Part shown: positions 48,101 through 58,187 of the stretch, in pieces | Layout of the letters: each line of letters opens with the position of its first letter | Position numbering within the stretch: position 1 is the stretch's first letter | Assembly (NCBI RefSeq): GCF_963678635.1 | Contig: NC_087063.1 | Location: 69,172,727 to 69,236,726, forward strand | Direction of reading: 5' to 3' | DNA: 64,000 bases | From: Symsagittifera roscoffensis | Lineage: Eukaryota; Xenacoelomorpha; Acoela; Convolutidae | Translations under genes and position numbers: made by a program | The notes under the pieces: generated by a model | Database searches by the model: none | Told to the model about the DNA's origin: nothing | The model's input: only the letters and a program-made list of their open reading frames with translations

Positions 48101-51100
48101 CTTACTTGGCCAAACTCTTGAAGGCAGAACAACTACTTATATACGGATAATTGTCTTGAAAACGTAATGCTGACTTGAAAATGCAACAAGAGTTGGGACT
48201 GACCTTTCTTGGAGTCTTTCTGATTGACGAGTAGTTGGTCGTCAGGCGGAGGCGGAGGAACTATCTTCTGAATCATCTCCTTGTAGTACTCGTCTAAAAA
48301 TGGGACAAATTTTCACAAGTGAGAAGGAGCGGTTTTAACCCATCGACATAAATTATACCATTTTTTAATTTAAAACTATTTTTTATTTCATTTTGATTTC
48401 GTCTTAGATTTTTTTTTAAATGAAGAGCCCGAGCTGCAATCATATAATGGGCATCATTCCCTCGGAAAGATATTGGTAAATTTTTGGCGGAGCAAATTAT
48501 TAATTAATTGACCTAGCAATCAACCAAACTTTTAAATGAAAACACAAAATAATTTTCGTGCATTCAGTAATGTTCCTTTCTCTTCTGAACGAGAGTATTG
48601 ATATGCATTAAGTCCTAAGCTTGGCCAGAAGTTTCAAAACTTTCCTTTTAATAGAAATTGAATAATTAGATACTTTTAAGGTCGATCACGAATATCGGAC
48701 GACCCAATGTTTGCATCAAAGTCATCTAATATAATTGCATTATATCGACAACAATTCATTTTATTTCTGCAGGTGCCAAGGTGTATATTTTTTTCGCCAA
48801 CCATTTCGGCACAAACTCAAATATATCATTGAATCACGTTGTTTATTCAACCTATTTTTTTGCTCATAACCATGATTAGAAGCTTATATCTACTTTTGTG
48901 CAGCTTCACTTTAGTTTTTTGAAAAAATAGTACCACACGTGACCAACATACCGTTCTGGACAGGTGACTTGGTCTTGTCCTTGTCGTGATCCTCTTTTCT
49001 GGGCGCAGCTGTGTCCCCATCGAACACCACCTGTTCCATCTCTGTAGGTCTCTCCTCTCCGGTGTGTTTCACCCGCACAAACTCACTCAAAAGCTGATCC
49101 ACACTCCACTGTGTCTGATGCTCCTTGAAATCGATTGTCGCCTAAATCCACGCATATCTAACATGAAAAAAACCCCTCTTGAGAAAAAAATAACAAATAA
49201 AAAATGACAACAAATTTTCTTTTTATCGAATCAAATCCAAATTACAAACAAGGGTAGCCAGTTGCTGTGCATGTAGCTCAGAATGTTCCCACCACATTCA
49301 CCACAAGGATAATAAACCAAGTTAACAAATGATTCAATGATTCTGTTTGACACGTTGTTGGCCGGAGTAAGTTTCCGATCCGACTTGACAACAAAATTTC
49401 ATACAATAACAAGAATAGACGGTTACTGTGCAAGTAGCACAGAATTTTTCCAATCATAGCCTCAAACACAGAGACTGAGCTTCGCATCGCAAACACTTGC
49501 GAGAACGACAAAAATCAGCTCTATAAATTGCAATAAGAAAAAATGGAAATAAGTCTCGAATTAGTAAATAACCTGCCATGTCTGAGATTCCAGCCTTCGA
49601 CCTAGAAATTAAGAGCGTAACACTAACTACTCAGCCACGGACGCTTAATAGGCATAAATAATAGGAACACCAGCCATTAGTAAAGCAGAGAACAGACGCT
49701 ATGCAATTTCTAATGCTAGAGTGAAATTTCCAAATAAGTGAACACTTTTAATGAACACTTTTATTTGCAAGTTAGGTTCGTTTTGTTTCGGCGTGGTGTG
49801 ATAAAAGGAGCTGAACGAAAAACTAGACACTAGCATATTCGACAGTCATGGGAGAATCAGCAAATTGAAAAGCAATTTTTGCAGAAAAAAGACTAGAAAA
49901 ACAAAAAAAAAATCAAAATCATTATATTTTACAGTTTTTTTGAATTTCTGAGGCGCCAAAAAGACGCTAAAAACTCAAGACAAAATTAACGTTCTCGAGT
50001 ACAACTGATTTTTTACGTGGTAAAGTAAGCAAGCTATTGTAAGCATTTCAGCTATTTTAAGCCTGCTCGCTCGCTTTATTCGCTCGAATGAAGACGAAAA
50101 ATCAAAAATTTCAATTCAGTTTTTCTCGACACTGGGAAAAATTGTTTCTATGTCGTTCGAATCACGACTGAAAGGGATTTCATTTGATATATACCTCAAC
50201 TCCCTGAAATGATTATTTGTGGTTGAAATCAAAGTTTAAATCAAGTTGAAATAAAAAAAAGCTAAAATACACCCGAATACCAAGTTCGTTCACATTTTTC
50301 AAATGGTCGGAACAATAAAAACAAAAAAATTGCGATATAGGCAAAACTGACAACAGTCATCTTCAAAAAATGAAACAACATAAAACATGAAAAATGCATC
50401 AAGTAACATCAAGGTTTTTTATCTTAATTTCTATCACTTTAAACAAACGTTACTCGATCGTGTTACTCGCTCGAAATGAGACTAAATATCTCAAAGTTCA
50501 ATCCGATTTTCCCGACACTGGAACAACTTTTTTTAAAAGTTTTTAATGTTGTTCGCATCACGACTGAAAGGGCTTTAATATGATACATCATTCAACCCAT
50601 TCCGATGATTATTTGTGGTACCTGATTTTTGCGTGGATAAGAGGAAATCTAAAACACCGGAATACCAAGTTCCTCCCCATTTTCAATGGTCGGAACAATT
50701 AAGAGACGCAAATCAATGAGATTAAATTTTGATGTAATCTTCTTTTTCAAATTTTTCTCGAGCAAGAATCCAGAAACCTGGTAGTCATAGGACAATCCTT
50801 CCTCGATGACGTCAATGTATTGGTCCAAATAGCCCTTCATGTTTTCCAAGTGACCAGTCTCCAGATCTTGGAATTTCTAAACAACCGAGATGATAAGTAA
50901 ACTACCTTTCTGGGACCAAATTAACATCCTCCCCCCTAAACACTTTTAGGGGGGAGGATGTTAACTTGGTTCTAAGTTGAGAATTTTCAGCCAATCAGAA
51001 TCGAGCATTTTACATGCAGCACATAGCAAATTTAATTTATATTAAGCGCTGGGGTGGAGGATCTTAATTTGGTCTTTTTTGGGGGGGGGGGGATGTTAAT

Positions 51101-52465
51101 TTGATCCCCTTTCTGATACAAGTTTTATGTTTCTGCTATTGTTTTCACACTAACATCAATTAACAATTGGAATAAATTTTAACGGAGAACAGCTGCTGAT
51201 CCAGATTAAAACCTATATGCAACTCTTTCAAGCAGAACATTTATAAATTATTTATATTTACAAAAATCTATTCGTTTTATTCAGTCAGGATAACCAACTA
51301 TTCCAGACCAGGCTAGATTTGTAATATGTATACATTTTTTCTTGTCAGAGCTAGGAGTGTTGGGTTACCAAAAGCCCTTAAATTAAAATCTGGCCGGGCA
51401 ACTTTTTTTGATGAGCCAACAGAAGCCAGAAAAGCAGAAAATGTGCAAGCGGAAAGTTTTTATGCTGCGTCAATTTACTATATCTTAGGAACCCAATCAT
51501 ATCAATTGTATTGCCAAATTCCTTCTGCTAAACATTGCCATAATCACGGCGGCTAGCCGAAAGAAAATAGGCAATGACCGGGAAAAATGATTCAAATAGT
51601 TTTGTTGAACTAATAGTTCAACAAATTAGTTGTTCAACTAGTTGTTCCGACTTTTGATACGAAAGTAACGGAATATTTGTACTCGGGTGGGTTTTTTTTC
51701 GAAAGGTATTGTTGTCCTGAGCTTAAATTTGAAAAGATATTTCACTCATTGAAAGAAGCTTATTTGCCATAATTGATTTGTTACAAGGAGCGAAATCTAT
51801 CCTTTTGTACTTTATATTGCGTGTGGGGGGATGATTTTCATAGAAAAATTTTCAAACTTTAGAAAAGTTTTTCATTTTATTTTATTTTATTCATTTTTTT
51901 TATGTTGTTTATGTTATTACTGCTCCATAAACGTTAAAAGGCACTCGGAACTTTCAGGGCTTCGCCCTGATACGAGCAGTCTTGTTCTAATTTGATAACA
52001 CTTGCTAGTAGCAATCGTAATAAGATAAGTATTAAACATAGCTTACTCACATCAGTAGCCGAAGCAAATTTTTCCACAAATACATTTTTGCTCTTCCCGT
52101 AGCGATCAATCACCATTCTGTATTCATCCACTAAAAAGAGTTGACTTCTTTTCAAGCACCTATCTTAAATTTCAAATTCAAGGTTGAAATGAATACTGAC
52201 TTGTTTTTCGCACTACCGTCTCGGCTTTTTCAACGTCTTTCCCGCTGCTCTTGGTCGAAGTTTTGGCCAGCTTCTCTTTGTCAAAACACTTTGAAATGTA
52301 CTTTTCCTCCGCCTAAAAAATCGCATCGTAAAAATTATCTATGAAACAGTGATAGCATTCATTCGGTGTCATATAAAGAAAGAAATTACAAACCTTATAT
52401 ACTTCTTCCGTTAGTCTGTTGATGCTCTTAACTGCCTCATGCGTGGAAGAAAGCGAATCAAGTGT
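35990..52465 (-). CDS. FCHO-family muniscin (F-BAR and mu-homology domain), 5' end missing
   Basis: Fifteen exons: 52465-52394, 52312-52201, 52130-52051, 50876-50778, 49141-48952, 48293-48204, 45526-45343, 45058-44732, 42462-42077, 41911-41377, 39125-38967, 37812-37680, 37164-36842, 36566-36304, 36012-35990. All have GT-AG sites, and every splice phase matches its neighbour, giving 991 codons plus TGA. The order is second half of F-BAR, long Ser-rich linker, C-terminal mu-homology domain ending GKYLCHC. Vertebrate FCHO1/2 are about 810-890 residues in full, so this protein is longer because of its linker. FCHO proteins bind and bend PI(4,5)P2 membrane and recruit Eps15/intersectin and AP2 at the start of clathrin-coated pits. 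The first F-BAR exons (about 130 residues) were not found before the CCDC85 gene. Exon 10 onward is essentially certain to be muniscin; FCHO rather than SGIP1 is favoured by the F-BAR part. Confidence 0.92.
37286..37440 (-). repeat. SINE-like repeat, old copy
   Basis: Drifted hairpin GCAAAGCTGCACTTCGC (37286-37302), with a tRNA-like B-box (GGTTTGATTTC on the minus strand) about 100 bp away. Sits in an FCHO-like intron. Confidence 0.5.
38389..38461 (+). tRNA. tRNA-like sequence (pseudogene or SINE head)
   Basis: TGGCCGAGCG matches the A-box of Leu/Ser-type tRNAs, and AGTTCAAATCTC matches the B-box, at tRNA spacing, with GGGTCCGCCA at the end. The 5' and 3' acceptor arms do not pair fully, so a working tRNA is unlikely. 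Confidence 0.4.
39176..39270 (-). repeat. SINE-like repeat, body with hairpin
   Basis: Perfect GCGAAGC-TGC-GCTTCGC hairpin (39176-39192) followed by the 'gctctaaa...caaaa' body shared with the copies at 49.5 and 57.2 kb. No tRNA-like head is visible here. Confidence 0.5.
39540..40420. repeat. degenerate copy of the 173-bp satellite in an FCHO intron
   Basis: Steps like 'gctgggtagttttcgaaaaaa' recur at about 39597, 39748, 39911 and 40077, and the trailing block with CCATTGGTACCA (40389) matches 58.97 kb. The order resembles the better array at 58.2-59.0 kb. Strongly drifted. Confidence 0.5.
40430..40801. mobile_element. MITE with AAGAGTAATGAACG ends, copy 1
   Basis: Begins AAGAGTAATGAACG and ends CGTTCAGTACTCTT (inverted). 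Interior blocks 'taacccaatttgagaaaact' and 'cctatatgagtcttcac' are shared with the copies at 54.1 and 62.5 kb. About 370 bp, non-coding, in an FCHO-like intron. Confidence 0.65.
41377..48293 (-). CDS. linker exons of the FCHO-like gene
   Basis: 48293-48204 encodes a proline run (IVPPPPPDDQ). 45526-45343 is basic then Ser/Thr-rich. 45058-44732 has DSEGYSLKP and FYSSSEDESADEE, the conserved FCHO acidic linker block. Its 3' end is set at AAAAG|GTTACT because that gives the phase of the next exon; reading through would hit TGA. 42462-42077 is a 128-residue Tyr/Ser/Gly/Asn-rich low-complexity exon. 41911-41377 has a Pro-rich start (YIPPPSIPPPKLPP), Ser/Asn-rich middle, SRGPSPL and then VPIAVAFSETVHAVV, the first strand of the mu-homology domain. 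In FCHO proteins this linker contacts AP2 and is disordered. Confidence 0.85.
43281..44000. repeat. dispersed repeat with hairpin and GCCGATA/GCCGAAA motifs
   Basis: Starts at hairpin GCGAAGC-TAA-GCTTCGC (43281-43297), followed by 'acttgcgatacaaaacaagaaa'. Motifs like AAGCCGATA..ATAAGCCGAAAC then recur near 43600, 43760 and 43945. A second copy with the same order lies at 60.94-61.40 kb. Lies in an FCHO-like intron. Confidence 0.6.
45955..46400 (-). pseudogene. LINE reverse transcriptase fragment in FCHO intron
   Basis: The minus strand gives LIYINDFP, FAHDTN (in place of the usual F/Y-ADDT), LDKVSWWLKANKLSRNFKET, then KYMGILLVSKFIFRKHIETV. This is the order of the RT fingers/palm to thumb segments in CR1/Jockey-like LINEs. 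The Asp of the catalytic pair is changed, and frame breaks are present. Confidence 0.65.
46541..47073 (+). mobile_element. MITE-like repeat with TGTTCCGAC ends, copy 1
   Basis: TGTTCCGACT (46574) and AGTCGGAACA (47064-47073) are inverted ends. The flank 'aagactgctcg...gaagccctgaa' just left is also shared with other copies. Inner hairpin at 46811-46850 (GCGCGAAATATATCGCGC). No coding capacity. Lies in an FCHO-like intron. Confidence 0.6.
47264..47599 (+). CDS. unrecognised open stretch
   Basis: About 110 codons open on the plus strand, ending TAG at 47599. It is rich in Gln, Asn, Ser, Lys and Leu, with helical runs (MSALLTSLQWQLASSKL, YLETVQSNIQFQLNQIEE). No start ATG near its 5' end and no domain recognised. 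Its composition could fit a LINE ORF1 remnant, given the LINE fragment 1 kb away, or an unrelated nested gene. Confidence 0.25.
47606..47825. mobile_element. MITE with AAGAGTAATGAACG ends, partial copy
   Basis: Contains 'cccaatttgagaaagctgga', 'ttatttcgct', 'gaagtcggtc' and 'gtcgatagtgcagtttgcctt' in family order. Both ends are missing. Confidence 0.5.
48952..52465 (-). CDS. F-BAR second half (exons 1-5 seen) of the FCHO-like gene
   Basis: Helical segments in the family order: TLDSLSSTHEAVKSINRLTE (52465-52394), AEEKYISKCFDKEKLAKTST (52312-52201), DEYRMVIDRYGKSKNVF (52130-52051), KFQDLETGHLENMKGYLDQY (50876-50778), and WSVDQLLSEFVRVKHTGEER (49141-48952). The KFQD.E..HL step and the final SL/LL-x-F-TGxERP step are hallmarks of the FCHO F-BAR C-terminal helices. 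Five exons for about 185 residues shows a finely split domain. The membrane-binding N-terminal helices would lie upstream. Confidence 0.85.
49471..49650 (-). repeat. tRNA-derived SINE-like repeat
   Basis: Minus strand: A-box-like TGGCTGAGTAG near 49638 and B-box-like GGCTGGAATCTC near 49590, then a body that ends in the 'agcttcgc...aaacacttgcgagaacgac' block with a damaged hairpin (49471-49495). Lies in an FCHO-like intron. Confidence 0.55.
50913..51107. mobile_element. 195-bp MITE with 8-bp target-site duplication
   Basis: Flanked by CCTTTCTG on both sides (50905-50912 and 51108-51115). Terminal inverted repeats GGACCAAATTAACATCC and GGATCAAATTAACATCC differ at one position. An internal long hairpin around 50943 (CCTCCCCCCTAAA and complement) and a G12 run are present. 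An 8-bp duplication fits hAT-type transposition. Inserted in the FCHO-like intron just upstream of exon 50876-50778. Confidence 0.8.
51643..51988 (-). mobile_element. MITE-like repeat with TGTTCCGAC ends, copy 2
   Basis: Runs opposite to the copy at 46.5 kb: TGTTCCGACTTT at 51643, and 'ggcactcggaac' then 'tttcagggcttcgccctgatacgagcagtcttgttc' at its other end. Inner blocks such as 'aaggagcgaaat' and 'tttgtactttatat' match inverted. Shorter than copy 1. Confidence 0.6.
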
Positions 52466-52929
52466 CTAAAACAGACAATTTTTTCAAATAGATTTTTATA
52501 AAATGTCTGTCATTTTCATAAAACTTATTTTCGACTTCAAAATATGATAGCAAAAACTACATGTAGATATATTGCTTTCGTTATTTGAATCATGGTCAAT
52601 AATATTCTTTTTTAAGTTCAATCAAGCATAACAAAAGTTGGAAACGTGTAATCAATTGGAAACGTGATAAATTAACTTTGATTTATTTTTGAGTTCCATG
52701 TAGACACTGGCCTTGGTGCCTTATCTTGTTTTTTCAAAAAACGTTTCTTGGTCGATACTTTTTCAATAAAAAACAATCGGTTTGTAAAAAAAATCAATTA
52801 GCCTATTTTTGTATTTTAAATTAAATTTGAAATTGGGTTCTGATCGTTCAAAAGAAAACTTTTTAAATATTATAAATATTAATTAATAATATTTGATAAT
52901 CTAAAGGCAAAGAGAGATCAACCGTAAAA

Positions 52930-52974
52930 CTCACACCCCCCCCCCCCCCAAATCGATTTAAGGGGGGGGGGAGA
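52930..52974. repeat. palindrome of C-run and G-run
   Basis: A run of about 14 C, AAATCGATTTAA, then about 10 G, flanked by CTC and GAG. Self-complementary around ATCGAT. Confidence 0.8.
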
Positions 52975-53081
52975 GAAAATATGGATTTGAGTATATCCTA
53001 GATTTAACAGTATTATTTAAAAATGAATTAAAACATTAGTTTCTGTAATTAACAGCATACAAATGCATTCCCGCATAAAAA

Positions 53082-53414
53082 ATGTCAAAACCAATTTTAC
53101 AATTTCATTTGCGCGTTTGTATGAAATGCATACTTTATGCAAAATTAACTCTCAGAAATAAACATGCTTCGGTGGGCAGGATTGAAGATACTTTCATGAC
53201 CGGACAAACAGTCAGAATGCAATCTTACCTAGTAATGAGAGGTTTCAAGGTAAAGGCGCACAAAAGTATCAAGCAGAAGCCAGAGGAAAGTCAGACCAAA
53301 CAAAGAGCGGAGACGAAAGCCAAAAGACTTGAAAGCACTCCGTGTCATCAAAAAACAGCGCCAATCTTAATTGTCGGCTTTATAATAGCTTTTTTGTTAT
53401 CTCACCCCAAATAG
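53082..53414 (+). CDS. unrecognised open stretch with C-terminal hydrophobic segment
   Basis: 110 codons from ATG. The first 30 residues are mixed, then a Lys/Arg/Gln-rich region (KAHKSIKQKPEESQTKQR), then TAPILIVGFIIAFLLSHPK, a hydrophobic segment of about 14 residues three from the end, like a tail anchor. No family recognised, no sign of splicing. It could be chance or a gene fragment. Confidence 0.2.
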   Translation: MSKPILQFHLRVCMKCILYAKLTLRNKHASVGRIEDTFMTGQTVRMQSYLVMRGFKVKAHKSIKQKPEESQTKQRAETKAKRLESTPCHQKTAPILIVGFIIAFLLSHPK

Positions 53415-53725
53415 TGGCTAGTAGATTAAAAAGCCATTTATAACTTTTTTGAGGGACAAAATCCATAACAGTTTTTCTTAGATATATTCAAACGCAAAAC
53501 GAAGTCAGGCGATCAACCCAAAAAAAGCACGAATCATTAATTTCTGAACTCCAGATCGTTTAGACAAAAAAAACTTAAACTGAGTGAAACTAATGTAGTG
53601 GTTTAGATGACATGAACAGCTTGAGTTTCAAGTACGCCCTATATGTAGTTTGTATATGGGCGAAAATTAATCTGGATCATTTTTTAAGATTTTAAGATTC
53701 TTATTTTGGTTTGTTATTTAACAAA

Positions 53726-53749
53726 TCCCATTGCCTATCCGCAATGGGA
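53726..53749. repeat. perfect 9-bp stem hairpin
   Basis: TCCCATTGC-CTATCC-GCAATGGGA. Isolated, in intergenic AT-rich DNA, with no gene end nearby to make it a terminator. Confidence 0.6.
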
Positions 53750-54094
53750 TAGGCTTTCAAAAAAAATTGAAGAAAATAATTAGTGATCTAAGGAATGATG
53801 ATTACCCTTGCGATGACCCTAAACTTTTTCTACTGTAGACAACTTTGCTATCATGCGAAATTCTCGGAATTTAGAACTCTTAAATGTGCGGTCTTAATTG
53901 ATATGTAGATGATTCAGATATGCATGTTTATTCAACATACAATAAAACGCAATTTTCGAAAATTCATAATTACCTTTGAAGACCTTTCTTTAAAAAACAG
54001 CTAGCAAAAAAAACGTATAACGGAATGAAAAAAGTTAGTTTTTAATATTTTTCGTAATTCAACGTATAAAAAAACATAGCCAACTGAGTTGGAC

Positions 54095-54516
54095 AAGAGT
54101 AATGAACGCAACGAAACTGAAAAAAAAAACCCGACTTGTTTTTATTAAAATCTTCAACTTTTGAATTTCGGATAAAAAATTAGATGGCCTTAAAACTCTT
54201 TGAAATTGTAGAACAATTTATGATGGACACTTTTTAGTTAAAATTGACCCAATTTAAATAATGGATCAATTGGGTAAAAATTTTATTTCGCTAAAATCTG
54301 ATAAATAATTTCCATTTTCAAAATTAGAAGTGGTCGATAGTGGAGCTTGCCTTCCTTATAACAATACAAATGCACTGCACTTACAAAGAAATCACAAGTC
54401 AAACCGCGAAAAATCAAAATTGAGCGTGAACAAATTGTAAGACTTTTTCCTGAAAAAAAAACACAAAAAAAATTAGCAAGACCTATATAAGAGTCTTCAC
54501 TACGTTCATCACTCTT
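54095..54516. mobile_element. MITE with AAGAGTAATGAACG ends, copy 2
   Basis: AAGAGTAATGAACG at 54095 and CGTTCATCACTCTT at 54503-54516. The fullest copy here. Interior includes 'gtcgatagtggagcttgcctt' and 'cctatataagagtcttcac'. Confidence 0.7.
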
Positions 54517-54879
54517 AATAACAGATCTCATAGCAGATTGAAGGCTATTTCTAAAATCTTGCAATTTCCAGGTTCACAGTATTCAAAATGAAAAAAAAAA
54601 CAGGAAATAAACTGTACATTTTGATAGTAAAGGTTTCAAATAAGCGCCAAAGACTATTGTAACAGTACACTTCTAGCACTTCAACAATGCTATACTCTTC
54701 ATTAAAGGCTGTCTTTAGTGTTAAGAGTTCGTTATTGCAAAACGTGTCTGCGGCAATTTTTCATCGTATTTTTTTAAAAATTCTTTTCATGTTTTTGCCG
54801 TACAGGCTTTTCAGATGCTTAATTCCCAATAACTTCGGCCATGGGTAGCATGAGCATTTGACTTATCAGCCTAAGGTTT

Positions 54880-56745
54880 GAGAGTATGAAATGTTTGATA
54901 CTACATTTCGTCTCTGATCGGTTTTTTCATATGCGCTTTTCTGTTAGAAATGGAGGGAAAATTTGTGGGTTAAATCAAAATAACGGACGAATAAAACGAC
55001 TTTTTTTTTCGGGGGTTTTACCCGATTACTTCAAACCGCTTTATTCAATGCGAAGTTTGCTACTAAAAAGAAGTCTAAAACCACTTTAGAAACCCCGAGC
55101 GCAATTATAAGACGTCACCACAGATAGATGCCTTCAAAGCGTGGTGAGTAAATACATGCCTATTATAGAAACCCTTCAGCGACACCAGGTATTAGTTTTC
55201 TTGTTGCTGGTCAGTAACATGCTGGTCAGTAACACAACTTGTAATGCGGATGAAACATAAAGTTATGCCCCACACTCTTCTTTCGAGTATGTGCAGTACA
55301 ATCGAACGAGTAGACAGTTCCAATGGTTTACTTTTTTATCAGCTTAAATACTGAGCACCAAAACAGAAGAGCTTGTGAGAAACAGCTAAACCTTTTCCTG
55401 GAGCCGGTAAAAACTAGAAAAAGCATCGATGAATACCTTTCAATCGGTCATTCAACATGCAACTATCAAAGGGTGCATGAGCTCAGTTTCACCCCTTTAT
55501 ATATCTAATAACAACACCAACTTCGACTGCAATCAAGTATCGCACTTGCCGTTATTCTTTAAGGTAATTTGGACCTCGGACTTAAATGCTTGATTAATCA
55601 ACTGGCCGAAAACTTCTATCACGCGTTAAGAAAATAAAATTTGTTTTTAACTTATGAACTGGTCCAAAGTTTCGCTCAAACCACCATAAATATTCAGATA
55701 CATATGCATATACTTCCTTTCGCCAGAACTGTGGAATCAATTTGAACGCAAGAGAACAAAAACAAAAGATGGAAGGCTACCCTTGTGCCTTTCAGAGGGA
55801 TATGGGTGCACATATCCAGCACCCACAAACTCAATCAATTTATTCGGGGATTTCATCTCTGATCGGTTTTCTCAAATGTGCGTTTCTGTTAGAAACGGGG
55901 GAAAATTTTGTGGGTTGAATCAAAATAACGGACGGAAAAAACGACTTATTAATTTTTCGGGGGTTTAACACGAATACTTCAAACCGCTTTATTCAATGTG
56001 AAGTTTGCTACTAAAAAGAAGTCTAAATCCACTTTAGAAACCCCGAGCGCAATTATACGAAGTCTCCACAGATGCCTTCAAGGTGTGGTGAGTAAATACA
56101 TGCCTATTACAAGAACCCTTCAGTGACAGCAGATATTAGTTTTCTTGTTGGAAGAAAAATTTAACATGCTGGTCAGTAACACAACTTGGAATGCAAATGG
56201 AACATACACTTATGCCCCAGACTTTTCAATCGAGTATGTACAGTACAAGCGAACGAGTAGACACTTCCAATGGTTTACTTTTTTATCAGCTAAAATACTG
56301 AGCACCAAAACAGAAGAGCTTGTAAAAAAGCTTAACCTTTTCCTGGAGCCGGTAAAAACCAGAAAAAGCATCGATGAATACCTTTTGATATGTCACTCAA
56401 CGTGCAATTATCAAAGGGTGCATGAGCTGTTTCGCCACCTTTATATATCTAATAACAACACCTACTTCGATTGTAATCAAGTATCGCACTTGCCGTTATT
56501 CTTTAAGGTAATTTGGACCTCGGACTGAAATGCTTGATTAATCAACTGGCCGAAAACTTCTATCACTCGATAAGAAAATGAAGTCTATTTATAACTTATG
56601 AATCGGTCTAAAGTTACGCTCAAAACACCATACATCGCCAGGACTGTGCAATCAGTTTGAACGCAAGGGGACAAAAACAAAAATTCAGTGGAAGGTTATC
56701 GTTGTGCCTTTCAGAGGAGCTATGGGTGCACATATGAATTTATTG
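54880..56745 (+). repeat. tandem duplication of ~0.93 kb, function unknown
   Basis: Copy 1 (about 54880-55810) and copy 2 (about 55810-56745) match throughout; offsets run from 945 bp at the left to 919 bp at the right. Both contain frames reading SVRNGGK.CGLNQNNGR and FQWFTFLSA.ILSTKTEEL. In copy 2 the second frame is open for 127 codons (56145-56528), ending in CNQVSHLPLFFK before a possible donor (AAG|GTAATT). In copy 1 the same frame has stops. I do not recognise a protein family. It may be a decayed gene or a repeat. Confidence 0.55.
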
Positions 56746-57220
56746 GGCGAGAACAAAGTTAGGCTGAGAATAAGCGCGTTGGAATAAGATACAGAAAAAG
56801 GCCACCAAATACAGAAAAGTATGAGAAAATACAATTACGATTGTCTGAGTTGCCAAAAAAATCAAAAAACCAATTAAGCAATATATCGCAGAATCTGCAT
56901 TTTAATTTTGGTTTAGAAATTCTGTTTCTGGACTAAACTTTCAACCGTTCGGCATCGAAAAAAAAACATTGATACCAGGTGGTTATCATGGATGTCATTT
57001 GTTGCTTGTTACAATATGTCGCTTTTACAAAGCTTCGAAAATCTACTGTGACGTATTGAAGCCCAACCTAACATTTAAGCGAACGAAAAACATTATTGAA
57101 AAGTCACGTCGAGTTTTCACCCCTATAATAGCAATGGTAGCGTGTGCAGACGAGCTTTCACTTTATTTTAAGCTTTAGATTGCCATAAAGAACTTCAATC
57201 TGTCCCTCTGATCAGCAGAG

Positions 57221-57405
57221 GCGAAGCTGTGCTTCGCAAACACTTCCGAGAACACGACCAAAAGCAGCTCTCTCAAGTGAAAAAAGAAAAAGCTGAAATA
57301 AGCTTCGAATTACCAAAAACTCGGCTACGTGTAGGATTCGAATATGCGACCTACTGCAATCAAGATATTTTGAGTCTCACGCCTTATCCACTCAGCCACG
57401 CAAGC
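57221..57405 (-). repeat. tRNA-derived SINE-like repeat, best copy
   Basis: Minus strand: TGGCTGAGTGGATAAGG (A-box) near 57398, ATTCGAATCC (B-box) near 57340, an AT/Lys-codon-rich body, then the perfect hairpin GCGAAGC-TGT... (reverse of 57221-57237) as its 3' end. The tRNA-like head resembles Leu/Ser types. Confidence 0.65.
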
Positions 57406-57499
57406 TTAACAATCGACAACACTAGTCACAATAAAAGCAGCTACATATGCTAAAAAATTGCCAATGCATTTCCGCAAAAGTGGCACTAAATACAAATAG

Positions 57500-58187
57500 A
57501 CTCAATTTTACAAGTACTACTTTGGAATATAACAAACTGAAGGCATCCACACTAACTTTGCATGTAACAAATCGCAAAGCATAAAGCCACATTATGTATA
57601 AAATATGCATTTCAAAAAATTGCGAGATATATTTAGTTAGACAAATTTTGAAATCGAGTTTTATGATTATGTTGTTTGAAACAAATCACTTTATTCGGTT
57701 CATTTTCGGTTCAAGAATGCATCAACTGTGCTAACTGACTAGTATTCCAATGTCAGAGCACAAGATATGAAAAAGCTGTAAAGGTGCCCTAAAAGTGGCA
57801 TTAATATTTGCGACTTAGGTTGGGAAAAAAAGAAGGTTCGTACTAATACACTCGCTCCGCAAGTGCAAATTGGAAAAATACACAATGGATAGTCTTTCAA
57901 CTAGACAACCTTCATAGATCCTGTATAACTAGGGGCCAGCTGAAAGCTGGAGAGACCTGTTTGATTATTTTAATATTGATTATTTTAAAATTGTTTTAAA
58001 ATTTCAGGTTTCTCAAGTCGATAGCGCCCTTCCTACGCAAAAAAAGTGAAAGAGAAGCTTATGCATTCATTGGTAACGCTTTGGTAAAAAGTTTTCATGA
58101 GGGAACTTTTCAAGTCCATAGGTGTTTCCTATATCTTTGTATATTGAATCTTTGTTCCAATGCCAAAAAACTTTAAAAAAAACTTTT
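57500..58187. other. no gene seen
   Basis: AT-rich. The last 150 bp (from 58061, 'cattcattggtaacgctttgg') resemble the trailing block of the satellite at 58.97 kb, so it is probably repeat-derived. Confidence 0.35.
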
